Positions 32,875-42,354 of a DNA stretch of 64,000 nucleotides are shown here, one piece after another. The position numbers and the translations under genes are program-made. Origin of the DNA: Mauremys mutica (Eukaryota; Chordata; Testudines; Geoemydidae). Numbering within the stretch: the stretch's first letter is position 1; the number at the start of each line of letters is the position of its first letter. The stretch lies in NCBI RefSeq assembly GCF_020497125.1, contig NW_025422951.1, forward strand, positions 1 through 64,000. Direction: 5' to 3'. The notes under the pieces were generated by a model. It saw only the letters and a list, made by a program, of their open reading frames with translations. It did not search any database and was not told where the DNA came from.

Positions 32875-33840
32875 CACAGACTTTAAGGCCAGAAGGGACC
32901 ATCATGATCGTCTAGTCTGAGCTCCTGCACGACACAGGCCAGGGACCCTCACTCACCCACTCCTGTAATAGACCCCTAACTCTGGCTGAGTTACTGAAGT
33001 CCACTTCAAGTTACAAATGACCCAGGCCATGCCCCATGCTGCAGAGGAAGGCAAAAAAATCCAGGATCTCTGCCAATCTGAGTCTGGGCAAAATTCCTTC
33101 CCATCTCCAAATCTGGCGGTCAATTAGTCCCTGAGCATGTGGGCAAGCCCCAGCAGCCAGACACCTGGGAAAGAATTCTCTGTAGTAACTCAGAGCCCTC
33201 ACCGGCCATTGGAGATATTTGCTGCTAGCAGTTGCAGATCAGCTACATGCCATTGTAGGCAGCCCCATCATACCACCCCTCCGTGAAGGTATCGAGCTCA
33301 GTTTTGAAGCCAGTTAGGGTTTTTTGCCCCCCCCCAAATTGCTTCCCTGGGAGGCTGTTCCAAAACTTCACTCTGATGGTTAGAAACCTTGGCCTAATGT
33401 CAAGCCAAAACTTGTTAATGGCCAATATCCATTTGTTCTAGTGCCACCATTGGTGCTTAATCTAAATAACTCCTCTCCTTCCCTGGTATTTATCCTTCTG
33501 ATGTATTTCTAGAGAGCGATCATATCTCCCCTCAGCCTTCTTTTGGTTAGGCTAAACAAGCCAAGCTCTTTGAGTCTCCTCTCATAGGGCAGATTTTCCA
33601 TTCCTCGGATCATCCTAGGAGCCTTCTCTGCACCTCTTCCACTTTGAATTCATCCTTGTTAAACATGGGAGACCAGAATGGCCCACGGTATTTCAGATGA
33701 GCTCTCATCAGTGCCTTGTATAGCAGTACTAACCCTTCCCTGGGTATACTGGAAATATCTCGCCTGATGCATCCTAGGGCAACATTAACCTATTTCACGG
33801 CCCCGTCACACTGGGGGTCTGGGGCTCTGATAGTTTGAGA
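32875..33840 (-). repeat. CR1-type LINE 3' region (antisense)
   Basis: Plus strand begins cacagactttaaggccagaa gggaccatcatgat, the reverse of a CR1 tail. The minus strand at 33425-33243 encodes a diverged ORF2 C-terminus (FLTIRVKFWNSLPG), and 33480-33620 (atcatatctcccctcagcct, gctctttgagtctcctctca) is the antisense of the RRxRGDLI-type region. The frame is interrupted: an older copy of about 0.95 kb. Confidence 0.85.
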
Positions 33841-34576
33841 TGTTCCTGTTCCCATAGTCAGTTCTTTCCCTTTATTATTTTACCCCCACCTGTGCCCAAT
33901 GTCACTCTCTTCTTAACTTGCTTTGGTTATTTCAGCTCCAGTTTTTAAATGGGATTTAAGAACTGCAAAGCTGAATGAAAGATAAAACAGACAGAACCAT
34001 TTGAATTTTGGCACATAGCTGGGAGAACGATACCTAGTGAAGGTCTGCTGTAATTACCTGATTCCCTCCAGCGTTTTCTGGTGGGGTGCATAAAGCAATG
34101 TCAGAGAGCCAAAAGCAATTTTAGGGCAGAAGGGCTCCTTGAGTGTTTGCTGTCTAGGGAGCATGTCACCGCCCAGGGCTTGCAGTCTTTCAGCAGTGGT
34201 GAGCTGGATTGTATTTAGGAATCTCAAAAGAAAAGGTCAAGACGGCTGGTTCACACTATCCAATGAAATCTTGCAAACAATTATACAAATAGACTCTGAT
34301 GCTATTAAAACAACATATTAATACTGATTCAAAACTAAAATTAAAATTGAGATAAACACATGAGAAATGAACTGACACCTAATTTCAATTTCTTAATGCC
34401 TGACATTTTGACACCCGCTCACACCATCTTTTTTTTTTCTTTTTCAAAGCGATGCACAGCACACAGTCAAGTTAATGAATGAAAGCACACCCATTACTGA
34501 CTGCTTTGTGTTGCATGAGCATCTGATTAAACACTTAATTAAAACTGTACCACTGTAAGTGGAAATGCATCAACCC
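33841..34576. other. intergenic DNA, nothing recognised
   Basis: AT-rich; no supportable gene. Confidence 0.4.
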
Positions 34577-35154
34577 AGCTTAGCCAGGGCCGCCCAGAGA
34601 ATTCAGGGGGCCTGGGGCAAAGAAATTTTGGGGGCCTCTTCTATAAAAAAAAATTGCAATACTATATTCTCCTGAGGGCCCTTGCGGGGCCCACGGCAAA
34701 TTGCCCCACTTGCTCCCCCCCACGGGTGCCCTTGGGAAAAATAAACCTTCCGCATTTCGGCACAAACCCAGTTTTGAGAAAACTTCTTTACAAGGTATCA
34801 CTGGTTCTCAGCATCAGCTAGTGCTAAAAGGCACTAAAGCTCATTAAAAGGGTTGGACAAATATTTTCCTTCAAAATTTGTTGTTTTTTTTAATTGAAAA
34901 GCTGAAATTAGTCTGCCAAAACCTGAACATGGTTTGAGGTTTCAGAAGTGTGTGGCCAAATATTTGCTGCTTGCTCTGTTTGATTGTTTAAAGAAACAAT
35001 CAAAAAATTCTGCTTAAAAAAAAATCCAAAAATTTTTAACCACCTCAGCTTGTGACCAAACACCTGAGCCCATCCAGGCAGAGATTTTTCCAGGTTTCTG
35101 ATACTCTACTGGCTTCCTTGACTCGTATCTGTCTCCATAACTTTGGGTTCATTT

Positions 35155-35345
35155 AGGTTAGAACATAAGAACAGCCATACTGGGTCAAACCAAAGGCCAT
35201 CCTGCCCAGTATCCTGTCTACTGACAATGGCCAATGCCAAGTGCCCCAGAGGGAGTGAACCTATCAGGTAATGATCAAGTGATCTCGCTCCTGCCATCCA
35301 TCTCCACCCTCTGACAGACAGAGACTAGGGACACCACTCCTTACC
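35155..35345 (+). repeat. dispersed turtle repeat (agaacataagaacagccatac type)
   Basis: Reads agaacataagaacagccata, ctgggtcaaaccaaaggcca, cagtatcctgtct and aatgccaagtgccccagag. The same family occurs inverted at 40235-40385 (aatgggtggcaggggatgga, cattggccactg, gggccgttcttatgttc). A high-copy reptile retroposon, probably CR1-related. Confidence 0.7.
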
Positions 35346-35600
35346 CAGCCTGGCTAATAGCCATTAATGGACTTAACCTCCATGCAATTATCTGTTTCCT
35401 AGACACTGGCTCCATGGGGTCCCTCACAAACTGGAGACGGTTACTGTGGGTTTGTCTTTAGTATAGCTTATGTACATACTCCACCAACCGAGCATTTGAG
35501 CTTGTTCCAGAATCTGGGATCAGCCTATGTTGTCAAAACTGAAGTGCTCAAAATAGCACATGCATGTGAATGGACACAGGGTGCTAAAATTAAATTAATC

Positions 35601-35797
35601 CAGGGGTTCTCAAACTGGAGGTCAGGACCCCTCAGGGGGTCGCGAGCTGTCAGCCTCCACCTCAAACCCTGCTTTGCCTCCAGCATTTATAATAGTGTTA
35701 AATATATAAAAAAGTGTTTTCAATTTATAAGGGGGGGGTCACACTCAGAGGTTTGCTATGTGAAAGGGTCACCAGGACAAAAGTTTGAGAACCACTG
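35601..35797. mobile_element. nested hAT MITE, 197 bp
   Basis: Begins CAGGGGTTCTCAAACT and ends AGTTTGAGAACCACTG, near-perfect 16-bp inverted ends. Flanks aattaatc (35593-35600) and aattaacc (35798-35805) are an 8-bp duplication with one mismatch. A relative with the ggttgagaaccactg end lies at about 39705-39920. Confidence 0.9.
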
Positions 35798-36459
35798 AAT
35801 TAACCCCTCTGAAGCCTCAGGGAATGCAGGGGGGGGGTCCTCCCTTGGTAGGGTTGGGAAGGATATTGCTCTTCTCATGTGATCCCTCCCCGCAGTGGCT
35901 AATTTTAAATGAAGCTCCCCTCCCCTGACATGAATCTCCCTATGGCACTGAAATTACATATAGACTATAGTTTGGCATTTGAGAAGGGAAAGGGACGGGA
36001 GCCCTAATGGAAAAGTTAACAGCTTGGCTCTTCTGCAAGCCTCACACTGCTGAATGAGCTTCAGGGTGGGGAAGGCTGTGCCTCCCAAACAGCCTGGCCC
36101 TGCCCCCTATCCGACCCCCACCCACTTCCTGCCCCCGACTGCCCCCCTCAGAATCCCTGACCCATCCTGCTCCTTGTCCCCTCACCGTCCCCCAGAGACC
36201 CCCACCACCACCACCCTGGGACCCCACCCCTGCTCCCTGTCTGCCCCAACCCCTATCCACCCACCCCCCGGAACACCCACAATCCAACCCCCCCATTCCC
36301 TGCCCCCTGACCGGCCCCCCAACCTCCGCCCCCTCCCTGTGCCCTGACTGTCCCCAGGACTCCTTGCCCCTTAGCCAACCCCCCCCCGGCCCCCCCTCAC
36401 CCGGAGCCTTAGCACCTCGCGGAACAGCTGCAGCGTGTCTCCGGGGGGCCTGAGCCCCG

Positions 36460-36610
36460 CTCTGCTCCGAGCCGCGTGGTCAGGGGGCGGGGCTGGGAGC
36501 TCCACGCCGAGCGGAGGGAGCTGAGCTCAGCCCGGAGTTCGCAGCCCCGCCCCCTGACCACACGGCTCTGAGGGGGCGGGGCTCAGGGCCCCCCCCCCGG
36601 AGACACGCTG
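36460..36610. repeat. GC-rich inverted repeat
   Basis: gtggtcagggggcggggctg near 36477 is the inverse of cagccccgccccctgaccac near 36542, with ctccctccgctcgg-like sequence between them. This forms a long potential stem inside the composite hAT element. Confidence 0.75.
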
Positions 36611-36757
36611 CCGCGCTGTCTGAGGACGCCGCTCGATGCGCTAAGGCTCCAGGAGAGGGGCGGAGGCGGGAGCCTCAGCTGTTCTCTTGGGGGCCCCTGC
36701 GGAGCCCGGGGCAAATTGCCCCACTTGCCCCCCCCTCTGGGCGGCCCTGAGCTTAGC

Positions 36758-39155
36758 TCCAGGGTGTTTAGATGTGAATGAAAAGTTTCTAAATTAAATA
36801 CATGGCAGGATGGTAAATGGGGGGAAAATACCCAGAAGTGCCTCTACCCTGTCCTGTTCACTTCTTGTCCCAACCCCCCCTGAGTTCTGGCCTCTTGGTC
36901 AACTCTGCTCCCAGTCCCACATCAGCTGTGCCCTCTCCCAGCCTAACCCATTTCTACTGCAATTCTTCACCCCCCTCGTCCAGGCAGGGGGTTGGCGCTG
37001 CAGCCCCTAAGGCACCTGCGTTAATCACGGTCTCACACTGGGGCTATTTAGATTTCAGGGAGTGTGTCAGAGTGTCACCTTCTGATCATGCTACTGCCCT
37101 CAGCAGAGCTCCCAGACAGGAGCTACATCATGATGGGGTTACAGTACTGAGAGCAAAATACATCCCAGGGAGGGTGTAATTATCCTGAAATGAAGCATTA
37201 CATTCCAGGAAGTGAAGGAATTCAAGTACTTCATTACTTAAAATGACACTGGAAAGGATTGGCTTGTTATGAATAAGTTGCAGTAAATGTTGATTTCACT
37301 TTACACACACAGATGAAAAAATATTTCTATAGGTAATATACAGAAATGCTTCTGGAGGAAGTAGAGTTTGATTTAAGGATATTTACACTGTATATTTTGC
37401 GTGTGACATTGACAATTTCTCTTTGAAGAGTTCTATGATTTGGCTTTTGGAATCTCAACAGTTACTGTTATTAAATAATTGTTGTCTGACGACCCCCATA
37501 ACTTCCCACAGCTCTGAACATTGAAATTGTAAACATTGAAAAAAAGGGCTTAAAAATAAATATCGATATCAATTGAAATTAAAAGAGAGAAATAGACAAA
37601 ATGAATGTTGTCAAACCCACTTAACAGCAATTGCAATATGCTAGGGGATGGAAATTCACAGCTAAGGCACCAACCTTAACTCTGCCCTGTAGTGACACCA
37701 GACAATTGCTGTAGGGCTATGAATTAGGCATTTCAGTGTATAAAGTTCCAGATTAGATTATACCAATTTGTAAAGACACATGAGATCTTTTCTCAGAATA
37801 TCACCTTCACTAAGTGCCTTCTTTTTATTGGTGATTCCCAGAAGTCAATAGATAAATAACATGCTATCAGTTATGAAGTGGCCGTTTCATATTTCTGGGG
37901 AGCGTCTGTAATTTTGCACTAGGGGCCAGGTCCTTAGAGAGACGGAACCTTGGTTTCATTTTAACTTGTCCATGCTCAGCAGCTTCTGGAATTTGGTTCA
38001 CGTTTCCCTGGCCTGTTCTTAGAAGTGCTGCTATAGAAAGTGGGGAGGGGCAGGAACTGACTGCAGGAGCAGTCGCTGAGTCCCTTAGATATTTATAGCT
38101 CATGGGAAGGAGGACGGGGATTGGTGGGTGTCTGGGGATTTAATAATAAACACACAAATATCATTGTTCTTAGTGAATTTTCATCTTCTAATTCCCATAA
38201 CCCACTGATGATCCCTGGCTGCCCCCGGGAGCCTGGGGAGGGAGAACTAGTAAACTCCTGGGGCCAGTGTGGAACCTAAAGCACAAGGATCTTTCTGTGG
38301 CCGGCTCAAAGTCACCCAGAGTGAAATTCACTTCACTGGATAAAGCCCTAGTTGCTGGGCTCTGCAGAGGGGCGGGGAGGTGAATTCCATTCCCCATTCT
38401 TGAGCATGGACCCCCCTCCAATGCCCCCCCCAATCGCAGACAGTACCCCCACCTTCCCCTGCAGTGACAGACCCACTTGATGCTGCTGGAGCCATCTGCC
38501 ATGGGACCTATGGGGCAGAGGCCCAGCTCCAGAACTGCTCCCCCTGCCCACAGCCCCCAAGCTGTGCTGGAGTTGCCCTGACTTTCCAGTCTGCAGATGG
38601 GTCTAGCTGTACCCAGCCCGTGCACTCACCACACACAAACTTCCTCACAACACACATGTCGGGATCGGGAAAGACCATCTGAGGCTGGCTGCAGTCTCCC
38701 CTTGCTGCTGTGAGAGGAATGGGGTCGTCCCTCATATAGGACACAAACATACCCAGGGGCAGAAGGGAAATGTAGTTTCTTCCAGGGGCTTGAAAATGTT
38801 TGATTTAGAGTCCTGAGCTCTGTCTTCCTGTTTGTCTCCTTCTGCCACTTTCAGATCTCTTGGAGAGACAAGGTAGGTGAGGTCATTTCTTTTAGAACTA
38901 ATTAAAATCCCTCTTTGATATCTTGGGACCAACATGGCTACAACAACTCTTTTCCATTTGTACCCGCTTCCCCTCTCATCTCCCCCTGAGCTGAGACTGT
39001 CCCATGCGATGGGAGAATAAGGGTTCAGTCCTGTCACTGGATTGGGTCGTTCCAGCACTGACGGGAGTGAAAGCCTGTGTGCATTAATGACAGCAGCAGC
39101 TCTGGGACTCGACGCATAGGGAGAAGAGATGGGAATGAGCAGGTTATGTTTGTGC
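36758..39155. other. intergenic DNA, nothing recognised
   Basis: About 2.4 kb. ORFs up to 145 codons (38188-38625, minus) are uninterrupted by chance and show no domain or splice context. Confidence 0.4.
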
Positions 39156-39164
39156 CGGGTGTGA

Positions 39165-39250
39165 GTTACTCATGTGGGAATTCTGGGCCACTGCGTACGC
39201 ACAGAATTCACGTCCAGCGCAGAATTTCTTTTTTTTTGTTTTATTGCATG
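39165..39250. repeat. dispersed turtle repeat fragment
   Basis: gggaattctgggccactgcg, tacgcacagaattcacgtcc and cgcagaatttctttt form a short self-complementary segment (gaattctg..cagaattc) typical of a dispersed turtle element. Confidence 0.45.
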
Positions 39251-39704
39251 AAGAAAATAAATTCTGCCTGAGAAGTGCTGCAGTTCTGCCTTTCACCCAC
39301 CCAAACAGACAGCAGCCAGCTGGGTTCATCTTGGTGGGAAATTGTTGCCCTGAGCTATACCCCAAATGGGAAGAGAGTTAGTGGGTGCAACTGGGGAGAG
39401 TCCCGAGACACGGCTGCCGCTGGGGGTGGGGACAGGGTGGTCATTCTCTACTGGCAAGAGGGCGTGGAAAGGGCACAGGAGGAGCAAGTGTCCCCTGTGG
39501 AGACTGCCCAGCCCCAGGTTATCCAGTCCCAGATGCTTCTTCCCCCACCATGCCCCAAACCTCTTCATCCCTCCAACCATCAGTTGCCAGGCTTCCCTCG
39601 CTGCTCCCCCTTCCTGACTGGCAGAGACCCTCTGAGCCAGTCGTGTGTCAGGGCTCAACCCTCTGGCTGAGGCCTCAGGGCACTTTCTTCCCCTCTCGGG
39701 GTAC

Positions 39705-39920
39705 CATGCCACAGGGGCCCCACAAATCTACATTGCTTAGGCCTTGGCTTCAGCCCTGGGTGGTGGGGCTCAGGGCCCTGGACTTCAGCCCCATGCGCTG
39801 GGACTTCAGCTTTCTGCCCTGGGCCTCAGCGAGTCCAATGGTGGCCTTGCTTGGCGGCCCCCCTGAAACCTGCTGGTGTCCCCCCAGCGGGCCCAGGACC
39901 CCTGGTTGAGAACCACTGCC
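39705..39920. mobile_element. hAT MITE fragment
   Basis: The right end ctggttgagaaccactg is the hAT terminus seen at 35797. The interior (ttggcttcagccctgggtgg, ggggctcagg, gacttcagcccc) is a tandemly repeated ggcttcagccc motif. Left end and target duplication not resolved. Confidence 0.55.
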
Positions 39921-39960
39921 TTACCCCACGAATCACAGCCATGTTCAGGTTACTGCCAGT

Positions 39961-40016
39961 CATAGAATCTCAGGGTTGGAAGGGACCTCAGGAGGTATCT
40001 AGGCCAACCCCCTGCA
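39961..40016 (-). repeat. CR1 3' end fragment (antisense)
   Basis: atagaatctcagggttggaa gggacctcaggaggt followed by ccaaccccctgc. A very short 5'-truncated copy. Confidence 0.85.
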
Positions 40017-40660
40017 ACTAGTCAGATACTAACCCAGACACCAACTCACAAGCATTCAATAAAGTCTAAACACATTCTTACAATTCTAATAGCTCTTTTA
40101 ACAATACTAACACAGGTGAGTCAGACTGATTCCAGCTCTGTGTTTGTCCATGTTCAGTTAAGACATGGGGGCTTTTGCAAGAGCTAACACCTCATCTGCC
40201 AGTGTCACAGGCAGGCTGGGCAGGGATGGTGTGTCTAGCCTCTTTGCCAGAAGCTGGGAATGGGTGGCAGGGGATGGATCACTTGATGATTCCCTGTTCT
40301 GTTCTTTCCCTCTGATGCGCCTGGCATTGGCCACTGAGCTAGATGGACCAGTGCTCTGATGCAGTGGGCCGTTCTTATGTTCACAGTCTGTCTGAGGACA
40401 GACTCATTTGGACTCACTGGGAGGCACAGAAAGAAACAAGATGTGCTGTGGCAAGACGGCCCAGTCTCAGAGCCCCCGGGGTCACACTTGCCAAAAGCTA
40501 AAAGTAGGCCCAGCCCATGAAAGGGGCACTCCCAGGAGAGACTGTATAAAGGCTGGAGCATCCAACAACTTTGTAAACCCGAGACAGCTGCCTTGGGGAC
40601 AATGACAGGGAGAATCCCCCAGAGTGACTCCTTTGATTCTGCTCTTCTCTGGCCTTTGGT

Positions 40661-40734
40661 TCGTAGAATCATAGAACTGGAAGGGACCTCGAGAGGTAGC
40701 TAGTCCAGTCCCCTGCACTCAAGGCAGGACTAAG
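40661..40734 (-). repeat. CR1 3' end, left part (split by ERV-C)
   Basis: agaatcatagaactggaagg gacctcgagaggtagctagtc, continuing to cactcaaggcaggactaag. The sequence resumes after ERV-C at 45203 with actaagtatcatctagacca. The insertion is therefore younger than the CR1. Confidence 0.9.
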
Positions 40735-41036
40735 TGTGGGAATTTGGCACATGGGTATGTTTGGGTATGTTAGAGGCTAAGTGGCCTTGGGCTGGTTCTC
40801 AGCTGCCAAGTAGGCAGTAAACAGGATAATAAATTAGAAAGTTGTACGGGATGATAATTACCCTATGAAGTTACAGCTGTGCCTGTGTGTATCTTATTAA
40901 CCAATTAGCAACTGCTTGATTGCTTGCCACAATTGTATATAAGAGCATGCTGGAAAGAAATAAATGACTTTTGCTACCAATCACACTGATTGCTGGGCTC
41001 TGTCCGTGCCCGCCTGAAAGGCACTGTGACGCAACA
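40735..41036 (+). repeat. ERV-C 5' LTR
   Basis: 302 bp from tgtgggaatttggcacatgg to ggcactgtgacgcaaca. Carries a TATA-like attgtatataagagc at about 40930 and a polyadenylation signal (aaagaaataaatgac) about 30 bp downstream, a compact promoter plus R. Confidence 0.9.
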
Positions 41037-41038
41037 AA

Positions 41039-41056
41039 TGGTGACCCCGACGTGAT
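41039..41056 (+). promoter_or_regulatory. ERV-C primer binding site, tRNA-Trp
   Basis: TGGTGACCCCGACGTGAT, identical over 18 bases to the tRNA-Trp primer site of the avian leukosis/sarcoma group, two bases after the LTR. Confidence 0.9.
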
Positions 41057-41188
41057 TCGAATCGAATGATGATAGTGTCGGTGGCCTAGAGTCGGTGGCC
41101 TGTTCCAGGCGGAGGAGCTGCGGCGGGGAGTGCTGGAGAAGCCCCCGGGCGTCCGAAAAGAGAGGCGCACCTGAGCCCTGAGGAGAGC

Positions 41189-41292
41189 GGCTATAAGCCG
41201 CGGAGGAGAAAGGCGGCTATAAGTCGCGGAGAAAAGCGGCGGCTATAAGTCGCGGAGGAGAAGGGCGGCTATAAGTCGCGGCGGAGAAGGGC
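41189..41292 (+). repeat. 26-bp tandem repeat in ERV-C leader, four copies
   Basis: ggctataag starts at 41189, 41215, 41241 and 41267, a constant 26-bp period. Each unit is ggctataagtcgcgg plus agaagg-like purine sequence. It ends 13 bases before the gag ATG. Confidence 0.9.
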
Positions 41293-41304
41293 AGAGCAGC
41301 TAAC

Positions 41305-42354
41305 ATGGGAACCGCTGCACCAGCGGAAGAAAAGATAACACAGAAGCCTTTATTGCACATTATGAAGCGGCAGGGAGAGAAGCTCCCCTCTGATACGTTA
41401 TCCCGCCTGCTGCGGTGGGGACAGAGAAGGGAACTTTTTGTTAAGCCGAGTACAATTTTTAATAAAACTGTGTGGGAGCGGCTAGGCTCCAAGCTTTGGA
41501 GGTCGGTGGCTCAGGGCGATGAGGAAGCCTTTTCCCTGAGTCCAGTATGGAATAAGACAAAGAAGATAGTAAAAACTCTCGCGACCGAGGCAGGAGTGCA
41601 GGCGGCCCTTTCTAAGCTTTTCCGCCCAACGCCCGAAATGCCTTTTGTGTTGCCGGTTGGAGCCAGGGAGTTTTTCGGTGGCGAGGACACGGTGATACCT
41701 TTGGCTTCCGACCTGGATAATGTTGCCCCTGTTATGGTTCCATTACCCTCCAATGTGGCCGTTGGCCCCGATATAACTAATCCTGCTACGGTCCCGCTAC
41801 CCCCCGATACGCCCGAGCCTATGAAAACAGCTTTGCCGTATGCACCCCCTCCCAAGCCATGCCGTGTCCACGGGACCTGGGGGTGTCACGAATGCGGGGA
41901 AACAAAGGAGGCTCGGGTAAGACACGTGCCATCACAGGTCTATCCCAATTTGACTACGCCTACTCAGTTTACCCAGTTTAATGCCTTTTATAAGAAAATG
42001 GAGCGCCGGGGTCAACAGCTGCAGGCCATTTATAATAAGTTAAATCAAATGCAAGGTCTTCCAGCTGGATCATCGTGGAAAGAGGGGGAGCTGGAGAGGC
42101 TCTGGACCGCCCTTCGGGCACACGACGAGGAGGTGCTCCGCTGGAAGCGAGCCCTGAACGGGAAGACTTTGGAGTGCACGGCGCAGGCAGAGGCTCGTGC
42201 CGTGGCCCCGGAGGTCGTTCGGACCTACAAGCAAGTAAGTTGTTTTGGCAGGAGCCTGGAGAAGGCGTCCTACGCTGGCTGGTCTGAGCCTGGGACAATG
42301 CCGGGAAAACCGTTATGCTTCTCCGGTATGAGCAGCAACAGCTGGGTGTTCTGA
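41305..42354 (+). CDS. ERV-C gag-like protein, 349 aa
   Basis: An intact ORF from the first ATG after the leader. It starts Met-Gly (possible myristoylation) and residues about 1-110 are basic and helical, consistent with a matrix domain (SRLLRWGQRRELFVKPSTIF). Residues about 115-190 are Pro/Val-rich; around residues 195-208 there are Cys/His residues (HGTWGCHECGE) but not a full CCHC box. A coiled-coil-like segment (about 225-250) follows. The ORF ends in a short serine-rich tail (GMSSNSWVF). A donor-like CAAGTAAGT at 42232-42240 lies inside it, so part of the message could splice out. No capsid major homology region is evident. Identification depends on its place in a complete LTR element. 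Confidence 0.65.
   Translation: MGTAAPAEEKITQKPLLHIMKRQGEKLPSDTLSRLLRWGQRRELFVKPSTIFNKTVWERLGSKLWRSVAQGDEEAFSLSPVWNKTKKIVKTLATEAGVQAALSKLFRPTPEMPFVLPVGAREFFGGEDTVIPLASDLDNVAPVMVPLPSNVAVGPDITNPATVPLPPDTPEPMKTALPYAPPPKPCRVHGTWGCHECGETKEARVRHVPSQVYPNLTTPTQFTQFNAFYKKMERRGQQLQAIYNKLNQMQGLPAGSSWKEGELERLWTALRAHDEEVLRWKRALNGKTLECTAQAEARAVAPEVVRTYKQVSCFGRSLEKASYAGWSEPGTMPGKPLCFSGMSSNSWVF

Larger units (their letters stand above)
34585..36749. mobile_element. composite hAT-type element, 2165 bp
   Basis: Perfect 15-bp terminal inverted repeats CAGGGCCGCCCAGAG / CTCTGGGCGGCCCTG. An exact 8-bp duplication, agcttagc, lies at 34577-34584 and 36750-36757. Both subterminal regions contain gcaaattgccccacttgc (about 34698 and 36711), the left one followed by a decayed terminus-like cacgggtgccctt. 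The interior carries a SINE/CR1-type fragment (35155-35345), a nested hAT MITE (35601-35797) and a GC-rich palindromic block (36460-36610). No transposase ORF. Confidence 0.8.

Noticed and set aside
38188..38625. 145-codon minus-strand ORF
   Set aside because: No domain, splice context or codon signal; a chance ORF in moderately GC-rich DNA.
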